Source of the DNA: DATCVR01 sp036566745
Lineage (GTDB): Bacteria > Actinomycetota > Actinomycetes > Jiangellales > Jiangellaceae
Length of the DNA stretch: 22,296 nt
Direction of reading: 5' to 3'
Assembly (NCBI GenBank): GCA_036566745.1
Contig: DATCVR010000225.1
Location: 1 to 22,296, forward strand
Below the pieces are notes generated by a model. That model was not told the DNA's origin and made no database searches. It saw only the letters and a list, made by a program, of their open reading frames with translations. A program made the translations under genes and the position numbers. Below, one piece after another: positions 1 through 8,617 of the stretch. How positions within the stretch are numbered: the stretch's first letter is position 1; each line of letters begins with the position of its first letter.

Positions 1-2
1 CC

Positions 3-1859
3 CGCTCGGCCACGCCCGCCCGCGCGGCCACCAGCACACGCCGCTCCGGCACGCCGTCGCGCCCGATCGCCCGGTCCACCCGCCCGGCGCCCAAGCCCCG
101 CCCGGCGCCCAAGGTCAAGGTCCGCCCGCCTAAGCGTCCGCCGCGACGGGTCCGCCTCGCCGACCCCCGCAAGCGGCTCAACGTTTCCCTCGTCGGGATC
201 TGCGTGCTGCTCTCGCTGTTCGCCGGGCGGCTGGTGCAGTTGCAGGGCCTCGACGCGTCGACGTACGCGGCGGCGGCACGCGAGAGCAACCGGCACCCGG
301 TGCAGTTGCCGGCCCAGCGCGGCGACATCGTCGACCGCAACGGCGCGCCCCTGGCCAGCACCGTCGAGGCGTACAACGTCACGGTCAACCAGGCGCAGGT
401 GACCAACCCCGCCGCCTACGCCCTCCAGCTCGAGCCGCTGCTGGGCCTCGACGCCACCACGATCCAGCGGTCCCTGACCGGCACCAAGCCCTTCGCCTAC
501 GTGGCCAAGGGCATCACCGGCCCGGCGTGGCGTCAGGTCAAGGCGCTCGGGCTGGCCGGCATCTACCCCGAGAACGCCGCGTCGCGGGCCTACCCGGCCG
601 GCGCGGTGGGCGGCAACGTCGTGGGCTTCATCGGCTCCGACGGCGAAGGGCTGGCCGGGCTCGAGCAGTCCCGCCAGGCCGACCTGGCCGGGGCCGACGG
701 CGAGGCCGTCTACCAGTTCAGCCCCGGCGGACAGCGCATCCCGACCTCCAGCGACAGCGTCCGCGAGCCGGTGGCGGGCACCGGGCTGCGGCTCACCCTC
801 GACCGCGACGTCCAGTGGTACACCGAACAGGCTCTGGTCGGCGCCGTGGCGAATGCCGGGGCCGACTCCGGCGTCGCCGTGGTGATGAAGGCCGACACCC
901 AGGAGATCGTCGCGATGGCGAGCACGCCCGTCGTCGATCCCAACGACCCGGACGCCACGCCGGCCGCCGACCGCGGCAACAAGGCCGTCGAGGACTCCTA
1001 CGAGCCCGGCTCGGTGTTCAAGCCCCTGACGATGGCCGCGGTGATCGAGGAGGGGATGGCCGGGCCGTCCACGGTGTTCTCGGTGCCCGACAGCATCGAG
1101 CGCAGCGGCGAGACCATCCACGACTACTACAACCACCCCGAGCAGCCCATGACGCTGGCCGGCATCGTGGCCAAGTCGAGCAATGTCGGCACCGTGCTGG
1201 CGGCCGAGTCGATCGACAAGGACACCTTCCGCGACTACCTCGAGAAGTTCGGCCTCGGCAGCAAGCCCGGCCTGGGGCTGCCGGCCGAGACCGCCGGCAA
1301 CCTGCCCGAGGACTGGTCGGACCTCACCCGCGACAACATCGCCTTCGGGCAGGGTGTGTCGGTCAACGCGGTACAGATGGCCTCGGCGTACGCCACGATC
1401 GCCAATGGCGGCGTCCGGGTCGATCCCACGCTGGTCGCGGCGACCATCGGGCCCGACGGCGAGGAGACCCCCACGGACCCGGGCAGCCCGACCCGGGTGG
1501 TCAGCGAGGACACCGCCGACGCCGTGACGTCCCTGATGGAGGCGGTGATGGCTCCCGACGGCACCGGCAAGCCGGCGCTGGTCGAGGGCTACCGGGTGGC
1601 CGGCAAGACCGGCACCGCCCAGCGCGTCGACCCCGCGTGCGGCTGCTACAGCGGCTACAACTCCTCGTTCATGGGCTTCGCGCCGGCGGACGACCCGGAG
1701 TACGTCGTGGTGGTCTCGCTGATGGATCCGAGCGCCGGCAACTCCGGTGGAGCCCTGGCCGGACCGGCCTTCGCCGACATCATGCGCTTCGCCCTGGAGC
1801 AGGGCGGAGTGGCGCCGTCCGGCACCGAGGCGCCGCGCCTGCCGTTGTTCGCCGAATGA
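3..1859 (+). CDS. ftsI: Septal peptidoglycan transpeptidase FtsI (PBP3/PbpB), 5' partial
   Basis: Class B penicillin-binding protein that crosslinks septal peptidoglycan on the outer face of the membrane, working with FtsW. The frame is open from the first bases of the window and has no ATG or GTG before a GTG at 204, which lies inside the transmembrane helix (about 183-245). The true start is therefore upstream. What is visible starts with a Pro/Arg/Lys-rich cytoplasmic tail, then one membrane helix, the PBP dimerisation domain and the transpeptidase domain. All three catalytic motifs are present: SVFK (1011-1022, nucleophile Ser), SSN (1176-1184) and KTG (1605-1613). There is no C-terminal PASTA domain. 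It is followed 19 bases later by murE. The family is certain from motifs and position at the head of the mur operon; only the N-terminal length is unknown. Confidence 0.95.
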   Translation, partial: RSATPARAATSTRRSGTPSRPIARSTRPAPKPRPAPKVKVRPPKRPPRRVRLADPRKRLNVSLVGICVLLSLFAGRLVQLQGLDASTYAAAARESNRHPVQLPAQRGDIVDRNGAPLASTVEAYNVTVNQAQVTNPAAYALQLEPLLGLDATTIQRSLTGTKPFAYVAKGITGPAWRQVKALGLAGIYPENAASRAYPAGAVGGNVVGFIGSDGEGLAGLEQSRQADLAGADGEAVYQFSPGGQRIPTSSDSVREPVAGTGLRLTLDRDVQWYTEQALVGAVANAGADSGVAVVMKADTQEIVAMASTPVVDPNDPDATPAADRGNKAVEDSYEPGSVFKPLTMAAVIEEGMAGPSTVFSVPDSIERSGETIHDYYNHPEQPMTLAGIVAKSSNVGTVLAAESIDKDTFRDYLEKFGLGSKPGLGLPAETAGNLPEDWSDLTRDNIAFGQGVSVNAVQMASAYATIANGGVRVDPTLVAATIGPDGEETPTDPGSPTRVVSEDTADAVTSLMEAVMAPDGTGKPALVEGYRVAGKTGTAQRVDPACGCYSGYNSSFMGFAPADDPEYVVVVSLMDPSAGNSGGALAGPAFADIMRFALEQGGVAPSGTEAPRLPLFAE

Positions 1860-1864
1860 ACGAG

Positions 1865-1870
1865 TAGATT
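1865..1870 (+). promoter_or_regulatory. Candidate -10 hexamer of a leaderless murE promoter
   Basis: TAGATT fits the actinobacterial TAnnnT -10 consensus and ends 8 bases before the murE GTG at 1879. No Shine-Dalgarno sequence lies between ftsI and murE. That spacing would put transcription initiation at or next to the start codon, giving a leaderless mRNA. No convincing -35 is seen at 16-18 bases upstream. The promoter is an inference from motif and spacing only. Confidence 0.4.
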
Positions 1871-1878
1871 GCTCTGTC

Positions 1879-3501
1879 GTGCCCGAGCGCCCCGCACTCC
1901 GTCCGCAGCACGTCACGCCGTCACATCTGGCCGACCTGGCGTCGCTGCTCGATGTCGTTGTCGGCAACGATGCCCGCGACGCCGCCGCCGACGACCTCCC
2001 AGACGACTCCCGTGACGTCGCCGTCAGCGGCATCACCCACGACTCCCGCCAGGTCCGCCCAGGCGACCTGTACGCCGCGCTGCCCGGGGCGGTGACCCAC
2101 GGCGCCCGGTTCGCCGGGTCGGCCGTCGACGCGGGTGCCGTGGCGTTGCTGACCGACCCGGCCGGTGCCGAACTGATCGCCGCAGGCGGCTCGCCGGGCG
2201 TCCCGGTGCTGGTGGTGTCCGATCCGCGGGCGCGGCTCGGCGAGCTGGCCGCCACGGTCTACGGCCACCCGGCGCGCGACCTCCTGCTCTTCGGCGTCAC
2301 CGGCACCAACGGCAAGACCACCACGTCGTACCTCCTCGAATCCGGGCTGCGCGCGGCCGGGCACACCACCGGGCTGATCGGCACAGTCGAGACCCGGGTG
2401 GCCGGCGAACGCGTCCCGAGCGTGCGCACCACACCCGAGAGCACCGACGTCCACGCGCTGCTCGCGGTGATGCGCGAGCGTGGTGTGACTGCGTGTGCCA
2501 TGGAGGTCTCGAGCCACGCGCTGGTGTTCGGGCGGGTCGACGGGATCGTGTTCGACGTGGCCGGGTTCACCAACCTCACGCAGGACCACCTCGACTTCCA
2601 CGCCGACATCGACGAGTACTTCCGGGTGAAGGCGTCGTTGTTCACTCCCGCCCGGGCCCGGACCGCGGTCGTGTGTGTCGACCAGGAGTACGGCCGTCGC
2701 CTCGCCGCGTCCACCACGCTGCCCACCACCACGGTGACGACGGCGCCGGGCGATGCCGACTGGGCGGTCGTCTCCGGCCGCATCGAACCCGACGGCGCCA
2801 CCCACGCCGTCGTGCGTCATGCCGGTGGAGACGGTGGCGAGGGGAACGGTGCCGAGCTGATCGACGTGCGGGTCCCGCTGCCGGGCGCGTTCAACGTCGC
2901 CAACGCCACGCTGGCAGTGGCCATGCTGGCCGCCGCGGGCATCGACGTCGACGCCGCCGTGCTGGGCGTGGGCTCGTGTCCAGGAGTGCCGGGTCGCATG
3001 GAGCAGGTCGTGGCCGGTCCGGGCGCGCCCCTGGCTGTGGTGGATTATGCACATACGCCGGATGCGATCCAGAATGTCCTGGAAGCATTGCGCCCGCGCG
3101 GACGGCTCATCGCGGTCGTCGGTGCGGGTGGCGACCGCGACCCGCACAAGCGGCCGCTCATGGGAGAGGCCGCGGCCCGAGGGGCCGACGCCGTGGTCGT
3201 CACCGACGACAATCCGCGCTCGGAGGACCCTTCGGCCATCCGCGCGGCGGTGATGGCCGGAGCGGCCGCCACCGGGCCCGGCCGACGCGGCGAGGTCGTC
3301 GAGGTCGCGGGCCGCCGGGAGGCGATCCGGGCAGCGCTGGCGCTCGTGCGCGACCGCGCCGACACCGTGGTGGTCCTCGGCAAAGGACACGAACAAGGTC
3401 AGGAGATCGCAGGCATCGTGCATCCGTTCGACGATCGTGAGGTGCTCCGCGAGGAGTTGCGACGCTGGAGCGAGAGCCCCGTCGCGAAGGGGGCCGAGTG
3501 A
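1879..3501 (+). CDS. murE: UDP-MurNAc-tripeptide synthetase MurE (diaminopimelate-adding)
   Basis: Cytoplasmic ATP-dependent ligase adding the third stem-peptide residue to UDP-MurNAc-L-Ala-D-Glu. The 540-residue protein has the three Mur ligase domains. The P-loop TNGKTTT holds Lys146, and a TTPEST stretch and an EVSSHAL stretch follow. The VKASLF segment carries the lysine normally carbamylated in Mur ligases, and DYAHTPD lies in the C-terminal half. DNPR at residues 444-447 is the signature of enzymes that bind diaminopimelate rather than L-lysine, so a DAP-type wall is predicted (meso and LL forms cannot be told apart here). The GTG at 1879 is chosen because longer versions run into ftsI. 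The stop overlaps the start of murF. Confidence 0.95.
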   Translation: MPERPALRPQHVTPSHLADLASLLDVVVGNDARDAAADDLPDDSRDVAVSGITHDSRQVRPGDLYAALPGAVTHGARFAGSAVDAGAVALLTDPAGAELIAAGGSPGVPVLVVSDPRARLGELAATVYGHPARDLLLFGVTGTNGKTTTSYLLESGLRAAGHTTGLIGTVETRVAGERVPSVRTTPESTDVHALLAVMRERGVTACAMEVSSHALVFGRVDGIVFDVAGFTNLTQDHLDFHADIDEYFRVKASLFTPARARTAVVCVDQEYGRRLAASTTLPTTTVTTAPGDADWAVVSGRIEPDGATHAVVRHAGGDGGEGNGAELIDVRVPLPGAFNVANATLAVAMLAAAGIDVDAAVLGVGSCPGVPGRMEQVVAGPGAPLAVVDYAHTPDAIQNVLEALRPRGRLIAVVGAGGDRDPHKRPLMGEAAARGADAVVVTDDNPRSEDPSAIRAAVMAGAAATGPGRRGEVVEVAGRREAIRAALALVRDRADTVVVLGKGHEQGQEIAGIVHPFDDREVLREELRRWSESPVAKGAE

Positions 3502-4892
3502 TGATCCCGCTCACTCTGGCCGAAATCGCCGAGGCGGTCGGCGGCACTCTCGACGGCGGCGCCGATCCGGCCGCTACGGTCACCGCCGCCGTCGTCGTCG
3601 ACTCGCGTCTCGTCGAGCCCTGCGGGCTGTTCGTCGCCCGGGTGGGCGAGGAGCAGGACGGCCACGACTACGCCGGCGCGGCGGTCGAGGCCGGTGCGGC
3701 CGCCGTTCTGGCCCAACGGCCCGTCGGTGTGCCGGCGATCGTCGTCGCCGACTCCGAGCGGGCGTTCGGACTGCTGGCCCGAGCCGTGGTCGACCGGCTC
3801 CCGAAGCTGACGGTGGTCGGCGTCACGGGCTCCTCGGGCAAGACGAGCACCAAGGACCTCCTGGCCCAGGTGCTCGAGCCGCTCGGCCCGCTCGTGGCCC
3901 CGCCCGGGTCCTTCAACACCGAGGTGGGGGTTCCGCTCACCGTGCTGCGGGCCGACGAGTCCACCCGCACCCTCGTGGTCGAGATGGGCGCCCGGGGAGT
4001 CGGCCACATCGCCTACCTGTGCGACATCGCGCCTCCCACGATCGGCGTCGTGCTCAACGTCGGCAGCGCTCACCTCGGCGAGTTCGGCGACCGCGACACC
4101 ACTGCCCGCGCCAAGGCCGAGCTCGTCGAGGCGCTGCCCGCCCACGGCACCGCGGTCCTCAACGGCGACGACCAGCTCGTCCGGGCGATGGCGGAGAAGA
4201 CCGAGGCGACGGTGCTGATGGTCGGTGAGTCGGTGCACGCCGACATCCGGGCCGAGGACGTCAGCCTCGACGACCACGGCCATCCGGCCTTCGAGCTGGT
4301 CACCCCCGAGGGGCGGGCTCCGGTGCGGCTGACCCTGGTGGGCGAGCACCACGTCGGCAACGCCCTGGCCGCCGCCGGCGCCGCCCACGCGCTGGGCATG
4401 AGCGCGGCCGACATCGCCGCCCGGCTCGAGCAGGCCCAGGCCCGCTCGCGCTGGCGGATGGAGGTCACCGAGCGCGCCGACGGCGTCACCGTCGTCAACG
4501 ACGCCTACAACGCCAACCCCGAGTCGATGCGGGCCGCGCTGAAGGCCCTCGCCGCCCTTGGCCGTGGGCGACGCATCTGGGCGGTGCTGGGCCAGATGCT
4601 CGAGCTGGGCGACAGTTCCACCGCCGAGCACGACGCGCTGGGCCGACTCGCCGTCCGCCTCGACGTCTCGCGGCTCGTGGCCGTCGGCGAGGGCGCCCGG
4701 CCCATCCAGCTGGGTGCGGCCCACGAAGGCTCGTGGGGCGACGAGGCCAGCTGGGTTCCCGACGCCGATGCCGCACTGGCGATCTTGCGCGCCGAGCTGC
4801 GCAGCGGCGATGTCGTGCTGGTCAAGGCCTCACGCGCCACCGGGCTCGAACGGTTGGCCGAAGCATTGGTGGGAGAGGACCCTCAGACGTGA
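3501..4892 (+). CDS. murF: UDP-MurNAc-tripeptide:D-Ala-D-Ala ligase MurF
   Basis: Adds the D-Ala-D-Ala dipeptide to complete the UDP-MurNAc-pentapeptide in the cytoplasm. The 463-residue protein has the MurF-type P-loop GSSGKTSTK with Lys114, the FNTEVGVPLT segment, EMGARGVGHI, and NDAYNANPESMRAAL in the C-terminal half, all typical of MurF. The ATG at 3501 shares one base with the murE stop and stands 7 bases after the GAAGGGGG Shine-Dalgarno (3486-3493). The GTG at 3498, one codon earlier, is only 4 bases from that site and is less likely. Its own stop overlaps the mraY start. Normal length for the family. Confidence 0.95.
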   Translation: MIPLTLAEIAEAVGGTLDGGADPAATVTAAVVVDSRLVEPCGLFVARVGEEQDGHDYAGAAVEAGAAAVLAQRPVGVPAIVVADSERAFGLLARAVVDRLPKLTVVGVTGSSGKTSTKDLLAQVLEPLGPLVAPPGSFNTEVGVPLTVLRADESTRTLVVEMGARGVGHIAYLCDIAPPTIGVVLNVGSAHLGEFGDRDTTARAKAELVEALPAHGTAVLNGDDQLVRAMAEKTEATVLMVGESVHADIRAEDVSLDDHGHPAFELVTPEGRAPVRLTLVGEHHVGNALAAAGAAHALGMSAADIAARLEQAQARSRWRMEVTERADGVTVVNDAYNANPESMRAALKALAALGRGRRIWAVLGQMLELGDSSTAEHDALGRLAVRLDVSRLVAVGEGARPIQLGAAHEGSWGDEASWVPDADAALAILRAELRSGDVVLVKASRATGLERLAEALVGEDPQT

Positions 4893-5950
4893 TCTCGATC
4901 CTCACGGCCGGCGTCGTCGGCCTGATCGTGTCGATCCTGGGCACCCCGGCGGCGATCCGGCTGCTGGTCAAACGCGGGTACGGCCAGCTCATCCGCGACG
5001 ACGGCCCCACGAGCCACCACACCAAGCGCGGCACCCCGACCATGGGCGGCGCGGTGATCATCATCGCGGCCGTCGCCGGGTACTTCGTCGCCCACGCCGT
5101 GCGGCCGTCCCCGCCCAGCACGTCCGGGCTGCTCGTGCTGTTCCTGCTGGTCGGCCTCGGTCTGGTCGGGTTCCTCGACGACTACATCAAGATCTCCAAG
5201 CAACGCAGCCTCGGCCTGCGCAGCCGGGCCAAGATGGCCGGACAGATCGCCATCGCCGTGGTCTTCGCCGTGCTGGCGATGAACTTCCCGGACGAGCAGG
5301 GCTACACGCCGGCCTCGACCGCGGTGTCCTTCCTGCGCGACACCGGCTGGGTGCTGCCCGGCGCGGTGTTCGTCATCTGGGCGTTGCTGATGATCGCGGG
5401 GTCGTCGAACGCGGTGAACCTCACCGACGGCCTCGACGGGCTGGCCACCGGCGCCTGCGTCATGGTGTTCGGCGCCTACACGCTGATCGGCGTCTGGCAG
5501 CTCAACCAGAGCTGCGCGGTGGCGCCCGGACCGAGCTGCTACGAGGTGCGCGACCCCCTCGACCTCGCGGTGGTCGCCTCGGCGCTGGTCGGGGCCTGCT
5601 TCGGGTTCCTGTGGTGGAACGCCGCTCCGGCCAAGATCTTCATGGGCGACACCGGGTCGCTGGCGCTCGGCGGCGCGCTGGCCGGGCTGGCCATCGTGAG
5701 CCGCACCGAGCTGCTGCTGCTGGTGCTGGGCGGGCTGTTCGCGATCATCACGCTGTCGGTGATCCTGCAGGTGGGGTGGTTCAAGCTCTCCCACGGCAAA
5801 CGGCTGTTCCGGATGGCGCCTCTGCAGCACCACTTCGAGCTGAAGGGCTGGGCCGAGGTGACCATCGTCATCCGGTTCTGGATCATCGCGGGCATGTTCG
5901 TCGTGCTCGGCCTCGGGTTGTTCTACGCCGAGTGGGTGGCCAGCGCGTGA
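4889..5950 (+). CDS. mraY: Phospho-MurNAc-pentapeptide transferase MraY
   Basis: Integral membrane enzyme that moves phospho-MurNAc-pentapeptide from UDP to undecaprenyl phosphate, forming lipid I. The 353-residue protein is mostly hydrophobic helices. Family motifs are present: the Asp pair in GFLDDYIK (residues 97-98), NAVNLTDGLDGLA (174-186), FMGDTGS with Asp254, and HHFELKGW (from His314), matching the Mg2+- and nucleotide-binding cytoplasmic loops. The GTG at 4889 overlaps the murF stop by four bases and is preceded by a GGGAGAGG Shine-Dalgarno at about 4871-4878. Longer upstream versions of this frame would overlap murF and are not used. The stop overlaps the murD start. Confidence 0.95.
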   Translation: MISILTAGVVGLIVSILGTPAAIRLLVKRGYGQLIRDDGPTSHHTKRGTPTMGGAVIIIAAVAGYFVAHAVRPSPPSTSGLLVLFLLVGLGLVGFLDDYIKISKQRSLGLRSRAKMAGQIAIAVVFAVLAMNFPDEQGYTPASTAVSFLRDTGWVLPGAVFVIWALLMIAGSSNAVNLTDGLDGLATGACVMVFGAYTLIGVWQLNQSCAVAPGPSCYEVRDPLDLAVVASALVGACFGFLWWNAAPAKIFMGDTGSLALGGALAGLAIVSRTELLLLVLGGLFAIITLSVILQVGWFKLSHGKRLFRMAPLQHHFELKGWAEVTIVIRFWIIAGMFVVLGLGLFYAEWVASA

Positions 5951-7395
5951 GCGACATCCCGTCCTGGCTGTCCGCGGCCCACCGCACCAGCCCGTGGGAC
6001 CAGCTGCGCGTCGTGGTCGGCGGCATCGGCATCTCGGGCTTCGCCGCCGCCGACGCGCTGATCCAGCTCGGTGCGCAGGTGACCGTCCTCGACGACCGTG
6101 CGGGAGACGCCGAGCGCGAGCGGGCCACGATCCTCGAGATCCTCGACGCCAGGGTCCGGCTCGGGCCCGGCGCCACCTCGACGTTGCCACCCGGGACGCA
6201 GCTCGTCGTCACCTCGCCCGGCTGGCGCCCGGACGCGCCGCTGCTCGCGGCCGCGGCGAAGGCCGGCGTGCCGATCTGGGGCGAGGTCGAGCTGGCCTGG
6301 CGGCTGCGCGACCCGGCCACCCCGTGGCTGGCGCTGACCGGAACCAACGGCAAGACCACCACGGTGCGGATGCTCACCGAGATGCTGCGCGCCGCGGGGC
6401 TCCGGGCCACCGCCGCGGGCAACGTCGGCGATCCGATCGTCTCGGCCGTCCTGGACCCGGACGGCTACGACGTCATCGCGCTGGAGCTCTCCAGCTTCCA
6501 GCTGCACTGGACCCACTCGATGACGGCGCGCTCGGCGGCGGTCCTCAACGTCGCGCCCGACCACATCGACTGGCACGGGTCGATGGACGCCTACGCCGCC
6601 GACAAGGGCCGCATCTTCGCCGGCGTCGAGGCCGCCTGCGTCTACAACGTCGCCGACCCGGCCACCGAGGCACTGGTCCGCGAGGCCGACGTCGCCGAGG
6701 GCGCCCGGGCGATCGGCTTCACCCTCGGCGTCCCGTCGGTGGGGATGCTCGGGGTGGTCGACGGAGTGCTGGTGGACCGCGCGTTCATCCCCGAGCGGCA
6801 GAGCTCGGCGGCCGAGCTGGGGTCGGTCGACGACGTCCGCCCGGCCGCCCCCCACAACGTCGCCAACGCCCTGGCTGCGGCCGCGCTCGCCCGCTCGATC
6901 GGAGTGCCCACCGTGGCGATCCGCGACGGCCTGCGCGCCTTCCACCCCGATCCGCACCGCATCGCCGAGGTCGCCACGCTCGACGGCGTGGCCTACGTCG
7001 ACGACTCCAAGGCCACCAACACCCACGCGGCCGCGGCGTCCCTGGCGGCGTACCAGCCGGTGGTCTGGATCGCCGGCGGGCTGGCCAAGGGGGCCGACTT
7101 CGACGAGCTGGTCGCCGACGTCCGCGACCGGCTGCGGGGCGTGGTGCTGATCGGCGCCGACCGCGCGGTGATCGCCGAGGCACTGGCCCGACACGCGCCG
7201 GATGTGCCGGTCATCGAGGTCGCGGCCACGGACAATGAGGCCATGGACCGCATCGTCGAGGCCGCCGCCGCGATGGCCCGCCCGGGCGACACCGTGCTGC
7301 TGGCCCCGGCCTGCGCCTCCATGGACATGTTCGCCAACTACGCCGCCCGCGGGGACGCCTTCGCGGCCGCGGTGCGGCGGCATGGCGACCGTTAG
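5947..7395 (+). CDS. murD: UDP-MurNAc-L-Ala:D-Glu ligase MurD
   Basis: Cytoplasmic Mur ligase adding D-glutamate to UDP-MurNAc-L-Ala. The 482-residue protein starts with a Rossmann-like segment (VVVGGIGISGFAAADAL). The ATP-binding GTNGKTTT follows with Lys136, then ELSSFQLHW, VLNVAPDHIDWHG with the downstream lysine in ADKGRIF, and HNVANALAAAA. The MurD-specific DDSKATN lies at 352-358 and APACASMDMFANYAARG near the C terminus. The GTG at 5947 overlaps the mraY stop by four bases. The same frame stays open far upstream (to 4558) through mraY and murF, but that extension is GC-rich shadow coding and is rejected. Its last 14 bases overlap ftsW. Confidence 0.95.
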   Translation: MSDIPSWLSAAHRTSPWDQLRVVVGGIGISGFAAADALIQLGAQVTVLDDRAGDAERERATILEILDARVRLGPGATSTLPPGTQLVVTSPGWRPDAPLLAAAAKAGVPIWGEVELAWRLRDPATPWLALTGTNGKTTTVRMLTEMLRAAGLRATAAGNVGDPIVSAVLDPDGYDVIALELSSFQLHWTHSMTARSAAVLNVAPDHIDWHGSMDAYAADKGRIFAGVEAACVYNVADPATEALVREADVAEGARAIGFTLGVPSVGMLGVVDGVLVDRAFIPERQSSAAELGSVDDVRPAAPHNVANALAAAALARSIGVPTVAIRDGLRAFHPDPHRIAEVATLDGVAYVDDSKATNTHAAAASLAAYQPVVWIAGGLAKGADFDELVADVRDRLRGVVLIGADRAVIAEALARHAPDVPVIEVAATDNEAMDRIVEAAAAMARPGDTVLLAPACASMDMFANYAARGDAFAAAVRRHGDR

Positions 7396-8617
7396 CGACA
7401 CTCCGCGCACCATGCGCAGCGCCGGGGCGGCTGCCCTGGCCCGGCTGCTGCGCAGGCCCCTGGCGTCGTACTACCTCGTCCTGGGCTCCGCCGGGCTGCT
7501 GCTCGTGCTGGGCCTGGTGATGGTGTTCTCCGCCTCCAGCGTGCTCTCGCTCGAACAGTTCGGGCACCAGCACTACTACCTGGTGCGCCAGGCCGCCTGG
7601 GTCGCGGTGGGGCTGCCGATCGCCTGGCTGGTGTCGCGGATGCCGCCGCGGATCCTCCGGCGCCTGGCGCTGCCGGCGCTGATCATGGCGATCGTGCTGC
7701 TGGCCCTGACGTTCGTGCCGGGCCTGGGCGTGACCCGCGGCGGAAACCGCAACTGGCTCGACCTCGGCGGGCCGTTCCTGCTGCAGCCCTCCGAGCCGGC
7801 CAAGCTGGCGCTGATCCTCTGGGGTGCCCAGGTGTTTGCGCTCAAGGGCCGGCTGCTCCAGCAGTGGAAGCACCTCATGATCCCGTTCGTGCCCGTGGCG
7901 GCGGCCGTCGTGGCCCTGATCATCGGCCAGCGCGACCTCGGCACCGCAGTGGTCATCATGGCGATCGTGCTCACGATGCTGTGGGTGGTGGGCGTGCCCG
8001 GCTGGCTGTTCGCGCTGGCCCTCGGGGTGGTCGGGCTGGTGGGCGTGTACTTCGTCACCGGCTCGGAGAACCGGATGGAGCGGGTGACGAGCTTCCTCGA
8101 CCCCTTCGAGCACTTCGCCGACGGCGGGTACCAGGCCGGCAACTCGATCTGGGCGCTGGCCAACGGCGGGTGGTGGGGGCGTGGCCTGGGCGCCAGCCAG
8201 CAGAAATGGGGCCAGCTCCCCGAGGCCCACACCGACTTCATCTTCGCGATCATCGGTGAGGAGCTCGGTCTCCTGGGCGCCATCGTGGTGCTGGTGCTGT
8301 TCTTCGCCCTCGGTTTCGCCGGCATCCGGATCGCGATGCGCACCCGCGATCTGTTCGTCCGGCTGACCGCTGCGGCCATCACGGGGTGGCTGATGATCCA
8401 GGCCGTGGTGAACCTCGGTAGCGTTCTCGCCGTGTTCCCCGTGGTCGGTGTCCCGTTACCGCTCGTCTCCTACGGTGGTGCGTCGATGGTCGTGGTCGTC
8501 GTGGCCATCGGCGTGCTCCTGTCCCTGGCTCGCGAGGAGCCCGGCGCCCGCGAGGCGCTGGCCGCACGCCGCCAGGCGCGGCGCGACCGTCGTGCCCGAC
8601 GGGAGGCGACTGCGTGA
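7382..8617 (+). CDS. ftsW: SEDS peptidoglycan glycosyltransferase FtsW
   Basis: Polytopic SEDS-family polymerase that builds septal glycan strands from lipid II and partners with FtsI. The 411-residue protein shows about ten hydrophobic segments. A large extracellular loop includes GWWGRGLGASQQKWGQLPEAHTDFIFAIIGEELG; Asp285 in HTDFIF corresponds to the invariant SEDS catalytic aspartate. The VVGVPLPLVSYGGASM signature follows, then an Arg/Ala-rich cytoplasmic tail. The ATG at 7382 overlaps murD by 14 bases, and a second in-frame ATG at 7412 is possible. Neither has a good Shine-Dalgarno, so translational coupling is likely. Its place between murD and murG favours FtsW over RodA. Confidence 0.93.
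   Translation: MATVSDTPRTMRSAGAAALARLLRRPLASYYLVLGSAGLLLVLGLVMVFSASSVLSLEQFGHQHYYLVRQAAWVAVGLPIAWLVSRMPPRILRRLALPALIMAIVLLALTFVPGLGVTRGGNRNWLDLGGPFLLQPSEPAKLALILWGAQVFALKGRLLQQWKHLMIPFVPVAAAVVALIIGQRDLGTAVVIMAIVLTMLWVVGVPGWLFALALGVVGLVGVYFVTGSENRMERVTSFLDPFEHFADGGYQAGNSIWALANGGWWGRGLGASQQKWGQLPEAHTDFIFAIIGEELGLLGAIVVLVLFFALGFAGIRIAMRTRDLFVRLTAAAITGWLMIQAVVNLGSVLAVFPVVGVPLPLVSYGGASMVVVVVAIGVLLSLAREEPGAREALAARRQARRDRRARREATA

Noticed and set aside
204..1859. GTG at 204 as the ftsI start
   Set aside because: It lies inside the transmembrane helix, and the frame is open and plausible as an FtsI tail back to the window edge.
1921..3423. 500-codon minus-strand open frame opposite murE
   Set aside because: Composition is that of a mirrored coding strand (His/Gly/Arg/Asp rich) with no motif; murE on the other strand is certain.
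4558..5946. Long N-terminal extension of murD through murF and mraY
   Set aside because: It is the shadow frame of two clear genes; the family N terminus begins at the GTG at 5947 that overlaps the mraY stop.
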